This document shows positions 19,819 through 27,106 of a stretch of 64,000 nucleotides of DNA, one piece after another; the first letter of the stretch is position 1, and each line of letters starts with the position of its first letter. The notes beneath the pieces are model-generated. The model was not told the DNA's origin. It did no database searches and saw nothing but the letters and a program-made list of their open reading frames with translations. Both the position numbers and the translations under genes were made by a program. This DNA is from Rhodopirellula europaea 6C (GTDB lineage Bacteria > Planctomycetota > Planctomycetia > Pirellulales > Pirellulaceae): assembly GCF_000338295.1 (NCBI RefSeq), contig NZ_ANMO01000097.1, positions 1-64,000 on the forward strand, written 5' to 3'.

Positions 19819-20754
19819 CTACTTGATCCGTGGCAAGACGGTGTCGAGTGTTTTGCGGAGGGCGGCGCCGCTGGCTCGGAGGCCTTGGACTTCCTTGGGC
19901 CAGAGGTCGATCTCGAGTTGATCTACGACTCCGGTGCGGCCAACCACGGTGGGGACGCTGAGTGCCACATCGTGGATGCCGTAGCAACCCGATTGCACGC
20001 TGCTGACGGGCAGCAAGCACTTGCGGTCGAGGATCACGGCGTCGATCACATCGCGAATCGCGATGCCGACGGCGAAGCCCGCTCCGCCCTTGCGTTTGAT
20101 GACTTCTGCACCACTGCCACGAGTCCGGGTGAACAACTGATTCGCGAGAGCTGGGGTCCAGCCTGGGAATTTTTCGAGTGGCAAGCTGCCGATCGCTGCA
20201 CTGCTCCAGATGGGAACCATCGTGTCGCCGTGTTCGCCCAAGATCAACGCTTTCGTTTGCGTTGGTGGTGCCTTGAGTTCTTCTGCAATCAATGAACAGA
20301 ATCGGATGGTGTCGAGCTGCGTTCCCAATCCGATGACTTGCTTGGTTGGCAATCCAAGCATGCCTGCGGCGACGTACGTCAGGATGTCGACGGGGTTGCT
20401 GACGACCAGCACGATCGCGGATTGCTTCGGCCCGGCGGCCTTCACGTCGCGAAGGATTTGGACGAACAGGTCGGTGTTGCGGTTGATCAAGTCCAAACGT
20501 GACTCGTCCGGTTTGCGACGCAGACCCGCGGTGATGCAGATGATGTCGCTGTCAGGAATGTGCTCGTAACCACCACCCACAATCGTTTGATCCGCGGTGC
20601 TTGGCGAACCGTGTTGCAAATCCAACGCGTGACCCACGGCGGTTTCAACGTTGACGTCGAGCAACGCGATTTCGCGAGCCAAGCCGCCGCACTGCAACGC
20701 GTAAGCGGCACAAGATCCGACGAGGCCGCCGGCACCAATGATGGAAACTTTCAT
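19819..20754 (-). CDS. L-lactate/malate dehydrogenase family enzyme of the microcompartment locus
   Basis: This is an NAD-dependent 2-hydroxyacid dehydrogenase of the LDH/MDH superfamily, 311 residues. It shows the Rossmann motif IIGAGGLVGSCAAYAL, the NAD-selective aspartate in LLDVN, NPVDILTYV, and the catalytic histidine in LGEHGDTMVP. The substrate loop reads TAGLRRKPDESR. R80 sits where lactate dehydrogenases have glutamine and malate dehydrogenases have arginine, so malate is as likely as lactate. It is the last gene of the microcompartment operon, after the aldolase. In planctomycete microcompartments such an enzyme has been proposed to handle the lactate made from lactaldehyde. No cargo tail is visible. 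Confidence 0.88.
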   Translation of the reverse strand: MKVSIIGAGGLVGSCAAYALQCGGLAREIALLDVNVETAVGHALDLQHGSPSTADQTIVGGGYEHIPDSDIICITAGLRRKPDESRLDLINRNTDLFVQILRDVKAAGPKQSAIVLVVSNPVDILTYVAAGMLGLPTKQVIGLGTQLDTIRFCSLIAEELKAPPTQTKALILGEHGDTMVPIWSSAAIGSLPLEKFPGWTPALANQLFTRTRGSGAEVIKRKGGAGFAVGIAIRDVIDAVILDRKCLLPVSSVQSGCYGIHDVALSVPTVVGRTGVVDQLEIDLWPKEVQGLRASGAALRKTLDTVLPRIK

Positions 20755-20797
20755 GGGATCAGTTGAGTTGGATGTGGGGGGATGGTTTGTGTGGTGT

Positions 20798-20854
20798 TAG
20801 CGGAGCGGCGCGAGCCGCCCGGTGCGGTACCGGAGGGCTCGCGCCCTACCGCTA
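20798..20854. repeat. Palindromic intergenic repeat, copy 2
   Basis: This is the second copy of the element at 8001-8060, running from TAGCGGAGCGGCGCGAGCCG to GGGCTCGCGCCCTACCGCTA. The two halves can pair. It lies between the aldolase and the dehydrogenase genes, where it could act as an RNA-stabilising or processing hairpin in the operon transcript. Confidence 0.75.
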
Positions 20855-20891
20855 GGAATCCAAATTCTGGCGAATCCGGCTACCTCGTGAG

Positions 20892-21755
20892 CTAGCTCGA
20901 CGCTTTCATCTGACGCATGACTTCGTTGGTGATCAGCTTGACGAGCTGCTCTTCGTCCACACCAGCAGGTGCAGCCGATGCCGAACCGGATGTCTTGATC
21001 GGTGGTGGTGGAGCGAATGCACGACGCTCGACGCCCGAGTCCTTCCATGATTCGCGGAAGATGTCGTTGGCGCAGATGTCGCAATCCTCGTACTCAGAAG
21101 TATTCCGTGGGTCTTTGAATCCCCATTTGTCCTTCAGTTCCAGCAATTCACGCGACTTGGTTTCGTCCAAGTACGACACGTTGCCCAATTGTTTGGCGAG
21201 CAACAACATTCGGCAGTAAGAGTCGAGGATCTCGGTCCACCAGTAAGCTCGTTCCACCGATTCACCGTACGAAACGGTGCCGTGGTTGGCCAAAATCATG
21301 ACGTTCGTTTTTTCAACGAAAGGAATGATCGTGTCAGCGAAGGCTTGTCCGCCAGGTGTTTCGTACTTGGTGATTGGCACGTCGCCGAGGAAGACTTCGA
21401 CCTCGGGCAAGATGCACTGTGGAATGGGCTCGCGAGCGATCGCGAACGCGGTCGCGTGCGGTGGGTGGCAGTGAACGACGGACTTGATGTCAGCACGTTG
21501 CTTGTAGATTTCCAAGTGCAACAACGCTTCGCTGCTGCGTTTCTTGCGACCAGCAATTTGCTTGCCGGTCATGTCGATCATCGAGATGTCGTCCGGCGTC
21601 AGATAGCCTTTGCAGTGCATCGTCGGTGTGCAGAGGACTTCGTTTTCGCTGACGCGGACGGTGATGTTGCCGTCGTTGGCCGCCGCGAATTGACGGTTGT
21701 AGATGCGGCGACCGATGTCGCACATGTCTTGTTTGATCTTATGGATGTTTTGCAT
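20892..21755 (-). CDS. Class II aldolase (fuculose/rhamnulose-phosphate aldolase-like) with C-terminal cargo helix
   Basis: It probably cleaves L-fuculose-1-phosphate or L-rhamnulose-1-phosphate to dihydroxyacetone phosphate and L-lactaldehyde, which would be the entry step of the microcompartment pathway. The aldolase/adducin fold spans about residues 1-230, with AANDGNITVRV, SVVHCHPPHATAFAI (zinc-binding HxxH region), PEVEVFLGDVPI and the third histidine in LANHGTVSYG. After a linker rich in proline and alanine, the last ~20 residues (EEQLVKLITNEVMRQMK) form an amphipathic helix typical of encapsulation peptides. A cysteine pair, CDICANDIF, lies before the linker. It is 86 bases downstream of a pentamer shell gene. 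Confidence 0.92.
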   Translation of the reverse strand: MQNIHKIKQDMCDIGRRIYNRQFAAANDGNITVRVSENEVLCTPTMHCKGYLTPDDISMIDMTGKQIAGRKKRSSEALLHLEIYKQRADIKSVVHCHPPHATAFAIAREPIPQCILPEVEVFLGDVPITKYETPGGQAFADTIIPFVEKTNVMILANHGTVSYGESVERAYWWTEILDSYCRMLLLAKQLGNVSYLDETKSRELLELKDKWGFKDPRNTSEYEDCDICANDIFRESWKDSGVERRAFAPPPPIKTSGSASAAPAGVDEEQLVKLITNEVMRQMKASS

Positions 21756-21841
21756 GACAAGTGGTCCAAGTCAGGAAAGGGAGGTCGAGAGATGGGAGAT
21801 GAATCGGAACGGGGTGGGCGTTCCGAATTGAGTTTTGTTGA

Positions 21842-22144
21842 TCACGAGGTTTGCACCTCGCAGTGGTCCAGGATGGCGACGATGGAAGCGTCGGTTGGTT
21901 TGACATCGGGGCGAAAGGGAGCGGCGGATTCAGGCCCTTCGGCCAACGCGACCCAGTCCCCCTGTCCACTGCCAACCAAATCCCACGCGATGATGGTGTC
22001 ACCACCAATCGGTTTCGCGTCGTCTTGGTTGACCTGGATTTGGTCCGCGGACTCCACGACTTCGACGCAGCGAAGTTTGTAGCCCTGCATGGACGGATGC
22101 ATTCGCGAAAGCGTCACGGTTCCTATCACACGAGCGATCTTCAT
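21842..22144 (-). CDS. BMC-P (EutN/CcmL) pentameric shell protein 1
   Basis: This 100-residue protein forms pentamers that cap the vertices of the microcompartment shell. It begins MKIARVIGTVTLSRMHPSMQ and contains YKLRCVEVV, IIAWDLVGSGQGDWVALAEG and the C-terminal SIVAILDHCEV, all standard for the family. The ATG at 22144 overlaps the stop of the preceding gene (ATGA), indicating translational coupling with the unassigned cargo-like protein. It is one of three BMC-P genes in this operon. Confidence 0.95.
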   Translation of the reverse strand: MKIARVIGTVTLSRMHPSMQGYKLRCVEVVESADQIQVNQDDAKPIGGDTIIAWDLVGSGQGDWVALAEGPESAAPFRPDVKPTDASIVAILDHCEVQTS

Positions 22145-22815
22145 CGAGATGTCTCCTGTGACGTGGAAGCGGTTGGCTTTGGCAATTGAGCGATGGTGTT
22201 CGCCGCGTTGACGAGAGCGACCAGGTTGAATCGCTGCATGTCGAGCACGAACGTGTCGGCGTCCATTTCCGCTGCGAAGCGTGGAATGTCTTCGAGCCGA
22301 GTGATCAACACCGCTCGTGAACCCGATTGAATGCGACCGAACAAGGTCGCGGCAGGACGGTCGGTCACGATCACGGAGCGGTGAGCCCGTGGGCAATGAT
22401 CAACGCCGCGAAGCGAAAGCTGACGAGTCAGCGCGTCGCGAATGGATTTGGAGGATGTGTCGGTGTGCAGTTGGATGAAGCGTTTGCCGGAGTTGCTCGC
22501 CGGTTTGGTTGCAGCGGCGTGCGTGGCCTTCGATCCAGCCAGGGCGATTCCGCGTGATCGCATTTCGTCGCGAGCGGCGGGCGTCACGATGCCTCCGGAC
22601 ACCTGAACCTGGGTGACTCCCGCGGGGATGCCCTGAATGACGTCGACGCTGATGACTTTGTCGTTCAGGACGTGAACGGTTTGATCGTTCGGCACTGGTT
22701 TGGACGGCGAAACGCTGGTGTCGGTTTGGTCTCGCAACCGGCGCAATACTTGTTCAACGATCGACGCGATGTCGACGTTGTTGGGCGTTGCGGATTGGGT
22801 TGCGGGGGAGGTCAT
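22141..22815 (-). CDS. Microcompartment-associated protein of unknown function
   Basis: This 224-residue protein is not assigned. Residues about 14-30 (VDIASIVEQVLRRLRDQ) form an amphipathic helix of the kind that targets cargo to the shell, followed by a proline/serine linker. The next block (ISVDVIQGIPAGVTQVQVSG then GIVTPAARDEMRSRGIAL) resembles the TPAAR...GI segment seen in some microcompartment and cobalamin-related proteins. A C-terminal block (SRAVLITRLEDIPRFAAEMD) faintly recalls RpiB-like folds. That last resemblance is weak. It lies between two BMC-P genes and overlaps the downstream one. Cargo or assembly factor are both possible. Confidence 0.85.
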   Translation of the reverse strand: MTSPATQSATPNNVDIASIVEQVLRRLRDQTDTSVSPSKPVPNDQTVHVLNDKVISVDVIQGIPAGVTQVQVSGGIVTPAARDEMRSRGIALAGSKATHAAATKPASNSGKRFIQLHTDTSSKSIRDALTRQLSLRGVDHCPRAHRSVIVTDRPAATLFGRIQSGSRAVLITRLEDIPRFAAEMDADTFVLDMQRFNLVALVNAANTIAQLPKPTASTSQETSR

Positions 22816-22897
22816 TGGTTTGGATTGGTAGCCGGATTCGCCAGAATTCGGTTGTTGGGTTGGTCGTAGGAATTACAGGCTGGAAGCCTATGCCACT

Positions 22898-23185
22898 TCA
22901 CTTCTTCTTGGATTTCTTCTTCTTTGTCGGTTCGTCAATCAGTCCTTGGACGCTCCAGCGAGCGGGGCAGGTTTCGAAACCGGTCATCTCGCGGACGGGG
23001 CCGGTTTCGCTGGTTAGCATCACGCGGTCACCGACTCGGCACCCGAGTTCATCCAACACGAGCAAGGGGGCTCCGTCCGGTTTCTCGTTCACGCCGGTGG
23101 GTTGAACGAGAACGAGACGTTGGCCTTGCAATGATTCGTGTTTGACGGTCGCGCGGGTGTGACCGATGACGCGTGCGGGTTGCAT
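22898..23185 (-). CDS. BMC-P (EutN/CcmL) pentameric shell protein 2, lysine-rich tail
   Basis: This is a second vertex protein of 95 residues. The family pattern is clear in MQPARVIGHTRATVKHESLQ, GQRLVLVQPTGV, PLLVLDELGCRVGDRVMLTS and the final SVQGLIDEP. It ends in an unusual basic run, KKKKSKKK. The start codon ATG at 23185 lies two bases after the aldehyde dehydrogenase stop, so the two are probably co-translated. The basic tail could bind nucleic acid, RNA or an acidic partner on the shell surface, but that is speculation. Confidence 0.94.
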   Translation of the reverse strand: MQPARVIGHTRATVKHESLQGQRLVLVQPTGVNEKPDGAPLLVLDELGCRVGDRVMLTSETGPVREMTGFETCPARWSVQGLIDEPTKKKKSKKK

Positions 23186-23187
23186 GC

Positions 23188-24612
23188 TCAGACCACTCGC
23201 AATTCGTCGATCATGCTGCAGCGTCGTTCGCGGGTGAACGTGTCTGGTGTCGTGACGCCTTCGCCGGTTGGGCCTGCGATGGAGAACGACAGGTAGCCTT
23301 CGCCGCCCAGTCCCAACGATGCCATGCAAGGACCGTTTTTGACGTACAGGGTTGTGTCCAACTCCTTGCCCATCTTGGTCATGTTGTGAACGTTGCGCGA
23401 GTGAATGATCGCGGTGTGACGGAAGCCGTGTTCGTAGTGCTTGGCCATCGCGATGGCGTGGTCCACGTCACGTGCTCGGACGAACGGGATGAACGGCATC
23501 ATTTGTTCAACGCTGACGAACGGGTGATGTTCGTCGGTTTCGCCAAAGACCAACTCGCACGATTCGGGAACCTTCACACCAGCGGCGGCGGCCAGAACCG
23601 CGGCGTCTTTGCCGATGTAGTCTTTTGCTGCGGCGTCGTGGTTGTCATCACCGACTTGAGTGATCGCGACCGAAGTCAGCTTTGCGATTTGGGCTTGGTC
23701 AAGTTGGACGGCTCCCGCACGTCGCATGGCGGCCATCATGTCATCGAAGACCGAGTCGACGACGAAGACTTCTTTTTCCGCGATGCACAACAGGTTGTTG
23801 TCGTATGCACCGCCTTGGATGATGCAGCGAGCCGCGTTGTCGAGGTCGGCGGTTTCGTCGACGACAACGGGCGGGTTGCCTGGGCCAGCAACAATGGCTC
23901 GTTTGCCACTGTTGAGTGCTGCACGTCCCACGGCGGGACCGCCGGTGACACAGATCAATGCGACGTCGCGGTGACCAAACAGTTCCGCAGCACTTTCGAG
24001 CGTTGGTTCAGCGATCACGCAGATCAAGTTGTCGATGCCGACTTCGCGAGCGATTTCTTCGTTGAAGCGACGGACACCTTCGACGGCAACCAAACGACCC
24101 GATGGGTGAGGGTTGACGACGACGGCGTTTCCGCCGGCGATCATGCTGACGGCGTTCCCGGTGATGGTTGGCAAGCTGTGCGTGACGGGGGTGATCGCCG
24201 CGATGACGCCAAACGGGGCTCGTTCGATGATCGCGAGACCGTGGTCGCCGGAGAAGGCTTTGGTTTGCAGGAACTCGGTGCCGGGCGACAGTTCGCCGAG
24301 GGCTCGCAGTTTTTCGATTTTGTGTTCGGGCCGACCGATACCGGTTTCCCGCATTTCCATCAGGCCGAGTTCTTCGCAGTTCTCAATGCTGATCTTGCGA
24401 ATGATATCGATCACGCGTTTGCGATCTTCCATAGGACGTTCGCGAAGTTGTTCGAACGCACGACGAGCTGCGGTGACCGCATCGGAAGCGTTGCCGAAGA
24501 TGCCGTGGCTGCCTTCGAAGGCGTTCGCCGAATCCGGCATGCTGGGCATCGGTCCGACTTCCGCGAGCACTTGTGCGACCACGCTGCGAATGGTGTTTTC
24601 GTCGAGTTGCAT
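23188..24612 (-). CDS. CoA-acylating aldehyde dehydrogenase of the microcompartment
   Basis: This enzyme oxidises an aldehyde, here probably lactaldehyde, to its acyl-CoA with NAD. The 474-residue protein is PduP/EutE-like. The N-terminal helix (LDENTIRSVVAQVLAEVG) is a cargo-targeting peptide. It is followed by a short proline/serine linker and the dehydrogenase fold, with GVIAAITPVTHSLPTI, the glycine motif VTGGPAVGRAA, AGPGNPPVVVDE and the catalytic C276 in DNNLLCIAEKEVFV. It sits between pentamer genes in the operon. PduL and the kinase encoded upstream would take its product onward to acyl phosphate and ATP. Confidence 0.95.
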   Translation of the reverse strand: MQLDENTIRSVVAQVLAEVGPMPSMPDSANAFEGSHGIFGNASDAVTAARRAFEQLRERPMEDRKRVIDIIRKISIENCEELGLMEMRETGIGRPEHKIEKLRALGELSPGTEFLQTKAFSGDHGLAIIERAPFGVIAAITPVTHSLPTITGNAVSMIAGGNAVVVNPHPSGRLVAVEGVRRFNEEIAREVGIDNLICVIAEPTLESAAELFGHRDVALICVTGGPAVGRAALNSGKRAIVAGPGNPPVVVDETADLDNAARCIIQGGAYDNNLLCIAEKEVFVVDSVFDDMMAAMRRAGAVQLDQAQIAKLTSVAITQVGDDNHDAAAKDYIGKDAAVLAAAAGVKVPESCELVFGETDEHHPFVSVEQMMPFIPFVRARDVDHAIAMAKHYEHGFRHTAIIHSRNVHNMTKMGKELDTTLYVKNGPCMASLGLGGEGYLSFSIAGPTGEGVTTPDTFTRERRCSMIDELRVV

Positions 24613-24667
24613 GATGAGGGATGAATGAGGGGGGATGGAGTGGAACAGGAAAGCGAAGGCACGTTGG

Positions 24668-24976
24668 TTAGGTGCTGGCTTTCACCTCTTTGGCATCCAC
24701 GTGAACGGAATCGACCAAGCCGATGACGACCGCGTCGATGGGAAGTGTTTTGGTTTCGGGGGTCAGTCGAGCGCTGCTGCCTTGGCACACCAGCACCAAC
24801 TCACCTTCACCAGCGCCCAACGTGTCGACCGCGATGAAAGTGCGTCCCGTTGAAGAAAGCTTTGCACGCGTTTTCTCATCGAGCCGGTAAGGCTCGACAA
24901 TCAACAGCTTGTGACCGGTCATGGATGCAACCTTTTGGGTGCAAACGACCGATCCGGTGACGCGGGCTAGAAACAT
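24668..24976 (-). CDS. BMC-P (EutN/CcmL) pentameric shell protein 3
   Basis: This third vertex protein of 102 residues begins MFLARVTGSVVCTQKVASMT and has HKLLIVEPYRLDE, FIAVDTLGAGEGELVLVCQG and DAVVIGLVDSVHV, matching the family closely. It lies between the kinase and the aldehyde dehydrogenase with gaps of about 55 bases on each side. Having three different pentamers suggests that they occupy different vertices or have different interaction partners. Confidence 0.95.
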   Translation of the reverse strand: MFLARVTGSVVCTQKVASMTGHKLLIVEPYRLDEKTRAKLSSTGRTFIAVDTLGAGEGELVLVCQGSSARLTPETKTLPIDAVVIGLVDSVHVDAKEVKAST

Positions 24977-25033
24977 GGGAGTGGTGGGTTGAGGTGATGT
25001 GTTTGGGGAGATCGACGCCAGGTGGAACCTGGC

Positions 25034-26269
25034 CTACTGGGCGGCGAGAGCACGAAGGCTTCGCTTGGCCACGATCCATTCTTCGTTGGTGGGCAAAACC
25101 AGAATCTGAGTTTTGCTGGACTCGGTGTGCAGGCTTCCTTCACCACGCATGCCGTCATTCTTGGAGGCATCCAGTTCGATGCCAAAACCTTCCAGGCCTG
25201 AACAAACGGCGGCCCGGACCACGTCGCTGTTTTCACCAATTCCTCCGGTGAACACGATCGCATCCAAGCGACCCAGAGCGACCATCATTCCGCCGAGGTG
25301 TCGGCGAATCTCTTCGGTGTAAACACCGAGCGCCAATTTCGCGTCGGCATTGCCTTCGGAGGCGGCCGACTCGATGTCTCGCAAATCAGCCATGCCGCCG
25401 GAGAGACCTTTCAGTCCACCTTGGCTGGCCAGTGTTTGCAGGACTTCTTCCAGCGATTGGCTGGTTCGTTGCATGATCAACGGGATCGCGAAAGCGTCGA
25501 AATCGCCCACGCGGTTGTTTTGCGGGACGCCGGTTTGAGGTGTCATGCCCATCGTGGTCATGATGCTCTTGCCAGAATCAATCGCGGTCAGCGAACTGCT
25601 TCCGCCCAAGTGACACGAGATGATCTTGGCGTCGTCGCGACCCAAGACTTCCGCGGCACGTTCGGCAATGAAGCGGTGGCTGGAACCATGGAATCCCCAC
25701 TTTTGAATTTGCATCTCACGCGTCCATTCCGCAGGAATCGCGTAGGTGCGACGCTCCGGCGAAATCGTGTCGTGAAATTCGGTTTCAAACGCGGCGACCA
25801 ACGGTAGCTCCGGAAAACGTTGACGTAACAGTTTCATCGCAGCGATGTACGGTGGGTTGTGCGCCGGGGCGGCGGCACTCATTTCGTCCATCGCTTCAAG
25901 CACTTCGTCATCGACGACGAAGGTGCCACTTTTGCGTCCACCGTGAACGGCTTTGAAACCGATCGCGGCAACTTCATTGGCCTCTTTCAAACATCCGTTT
26001 TCAGGATGGGTCAGTTGGTCCAAGCAGGCTTGAACAGCAACGCCATGATCCGGCACGGGCATCTGCGTTTCTTCGCGAAACGTTTCGCCTTGATGCGATC
26101 GCGTCACAATCACTTCGCATTGACTGATGGGTTCGCCAATGCGATCGACGGCCCCGCGAGCGAGCACGCGAGAGTCGGGGGAGGCATTCGCAGATTCAAA
26201 GTCACCGGACATGTCCAGCAGCTTGTACTTGAAACTGGTCGAGCCCAGATTGGCAACGAGGATCAACAT
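25034..26269 (-). CDS. ackA: Acetate/propionate kinase family enzyme of the microcompartment locus
   Basis: It would transfer phosphate from an acyl phosphate to ADP, making ATP. The 411-residue protein has the N-terminal phosphate loop VANLGSTSFKY, a GFKAVHGG motif, AAPAHNPPYI, FETEFHDTIS, KWGFHGSSH, the ISCHLGGSSSL stretch and VFTGGIGEN. Two residues known to be essential in classical acetate kinases differ: the arginine of HRVVHGG is K106 and the aspartate of FDTAFH is E162. The NRVGDFD arginine and the GIGEN glutamate are kept. These changes suggest a specialised substrate such as lactyl phosphate. It lies between shell genes. Confidence 0.92.
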   Translation of the reverse strand: MLILVANLGSTSFKYKLLDMSGDFESANASPDSRVLARGAVDRIGEPISQCEVIVTRSHQGETFREETQMPVPDHGVAVQACLDQLTHPENGCLKEANEVAAIGFKAVHGGRKSGTFVVDDEVLEAMDEMSAAAPAHNPPYIAAMKLLRQRFPELPLVAAFETEFHDTISPERRTYAIPAEWTREMQIQKWGFHGSSHRFIAERAAEVLGRDDAKIISCHLGGSSSLTAIDSGKSIMTTMGMTPQTGVPQNNRVGDFDAFAIPLIMQRTSQSLEEVLQTLASQGGLKGLSGGMADLRDIESAASEGNADAKLALGVYTEEIRRHLGGMMVALGRLDAIVFTGGIGENSDVVRAAVCSGLEGFGIELDASKNDGMRGEGSLHTESSKTQILVLPTNEEWIVAKRSLRALAAQ

Positions 26270-26353
26270 CGAATCACGGTCCTTGTGAAAGAGGTTTCAC
26301 GCAGCGTGTGTGAACCAGGTTGTGAACGTCGCAACCGGATCACACGGCGGCGA

Positions 26354-26623
26354 TCAATTGAAGTAAGCGTTCATCAAGCCTTCGGCTGGACGAGCGATCA
26401 CGTGGCTGCTTACCAATTCGCCAACTTGAGCGGCTGCGGCGGCACCGGCTTCGACGGCTGCGCGGACGCTTCCGACGTCACCGCTGACGACGGTCGTGAC
26501 CATGCCACCACCGAGGTCGACGCGTTTGACAACAGCGACGTTGGCGGCTTTGGCCATGGCGTCGGTGGCTTCGACCAACGGCAAGAGGCCCTTCGTTTCA
26601 ATCAAACCAATGGCATCGTTCAT
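26354..26623 (-). CDS. BMC-H hexameric shell protein 1
   Basis: This 89-residue protein tiles the flat facets of the microcompartment. It is a single BMC domain beginning MNDAIGLIETKGLLPLVEAT, with DAMAKAANVAVVKRV, VTTVVSGDVGSVRAAVEAGA and HVIARPAEGL. The pore loop region appears as RVDLGGGMV. It is a close paralogue of the next BMC-H gene, and both have an A/T-rich leader with AATCTCAA or TATCTCAA just before the ATG. No tandem-domain BMC-T gene is present, so the facets depend on these two hexamers. Confidence 0.96.
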   Translation of the reverse strand: MNDAIGLIETKGLLPLVEATDAMAKAANVAVVKRVDLGGGMVTTVVSGDVGSVRAAVEAGAAAAAQVGELVSSHVIARPAEGLMNAYFN

Positions 26624-26693
26624 TTGAGATTCTCTAAAAGTTGTTTTGGTGAGGTGGGAGACAATCGGGGTGACAGACGCTGCTGTCGCTCGA

Positions 26694-26990
26694 TCACTTT
26701 TTGCTGGACGAAGGCAGCTTCAGGATCTTTTCCAAGTCGCCGTGTGGGCGTGGGATCACTTGAACGCTGACGACTTCGCCGACGCGACCAGCGGCTGCGG
26801 CACCCGCATCGGTGGCTGCTTTGACAGCGGCGACATCGCCGGTGACGAACACGGTTGCCAAGCCAGCACCAATCTTGTCCCAACCAAGGAACTGAACGTT
26901 GGCGGCTTTCATCATTGCGTCGGTTGCCTCCACTGCTGAAACGAAACCTTTGGTTTCGATCATGCCGAGGGCTTCACTGATTTTGGCCAT
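26694..26990 (-). CDS. BMC-H hexameric shell protein 2
   Basis: This second facet protein has 98 residues: [20 protein letters not shown], then [38 protein letters not shown] and [15 protein letters not shown]. It has a short serine/lysine tail (LPSSSKK) absent from the other hexamer. It is the first shell gene after PduL in the operon. High expression is likely, since shell hexamers are needed in large numbers. The gap upstream contains a small TTGGCAGTTTGCCAA hairpin. Confidence 0.96.
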   Translation of the reverse strand: MAKISEALGMIETKGFVSAVEATDAMMKAANVQFLGWDKIGAGLATVFVTGDVAAVKAATDAGAAAAGRVGEVVSVQVIPRPHGDLEKILKLPSSSKK

Positions 26991-27038
26991 CTTTTGAGAT
27001 ACCTAAAAAGGAAAGGGGAAAACGTGAGAGAGTGAGAG

Positions 27039-27053
27039 TTGGCAGTTTGCCAA
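27039..27053 (-). other. Small hairpin between pduL and the first BMC-H gene
   Basis: TTGGCAGTTTGCCAA forms a 6-bp stem with a 3-base loop in the 116-base gap between PduL and the first hexamer gene. It could mark an mRNA processing or stabilising point that lets shell genes be expressed above the regulator and PduL. There is no T-run, so it is not a classical terminator. Confidence 0.4.
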
Positions 27054-27106
27054 CGGTTTCAATCACCGGACCGAATTGGCACCGGCGAACGGTTTGAGTG
27101 AGTCGA

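Noticed and set aside
19316-19921. Open frame of 201 codons through the repeats right of the transposase
   Set aside because: It is made of repeat sequence and runs into the dehydrogenase gene on the other strand.
23173-24624. Open frame of 483 codons opposite the aldehyde dehydrogenase
   Set aside because: Same cause: it is a shadow of a clearly identified gene and shows no family motif.
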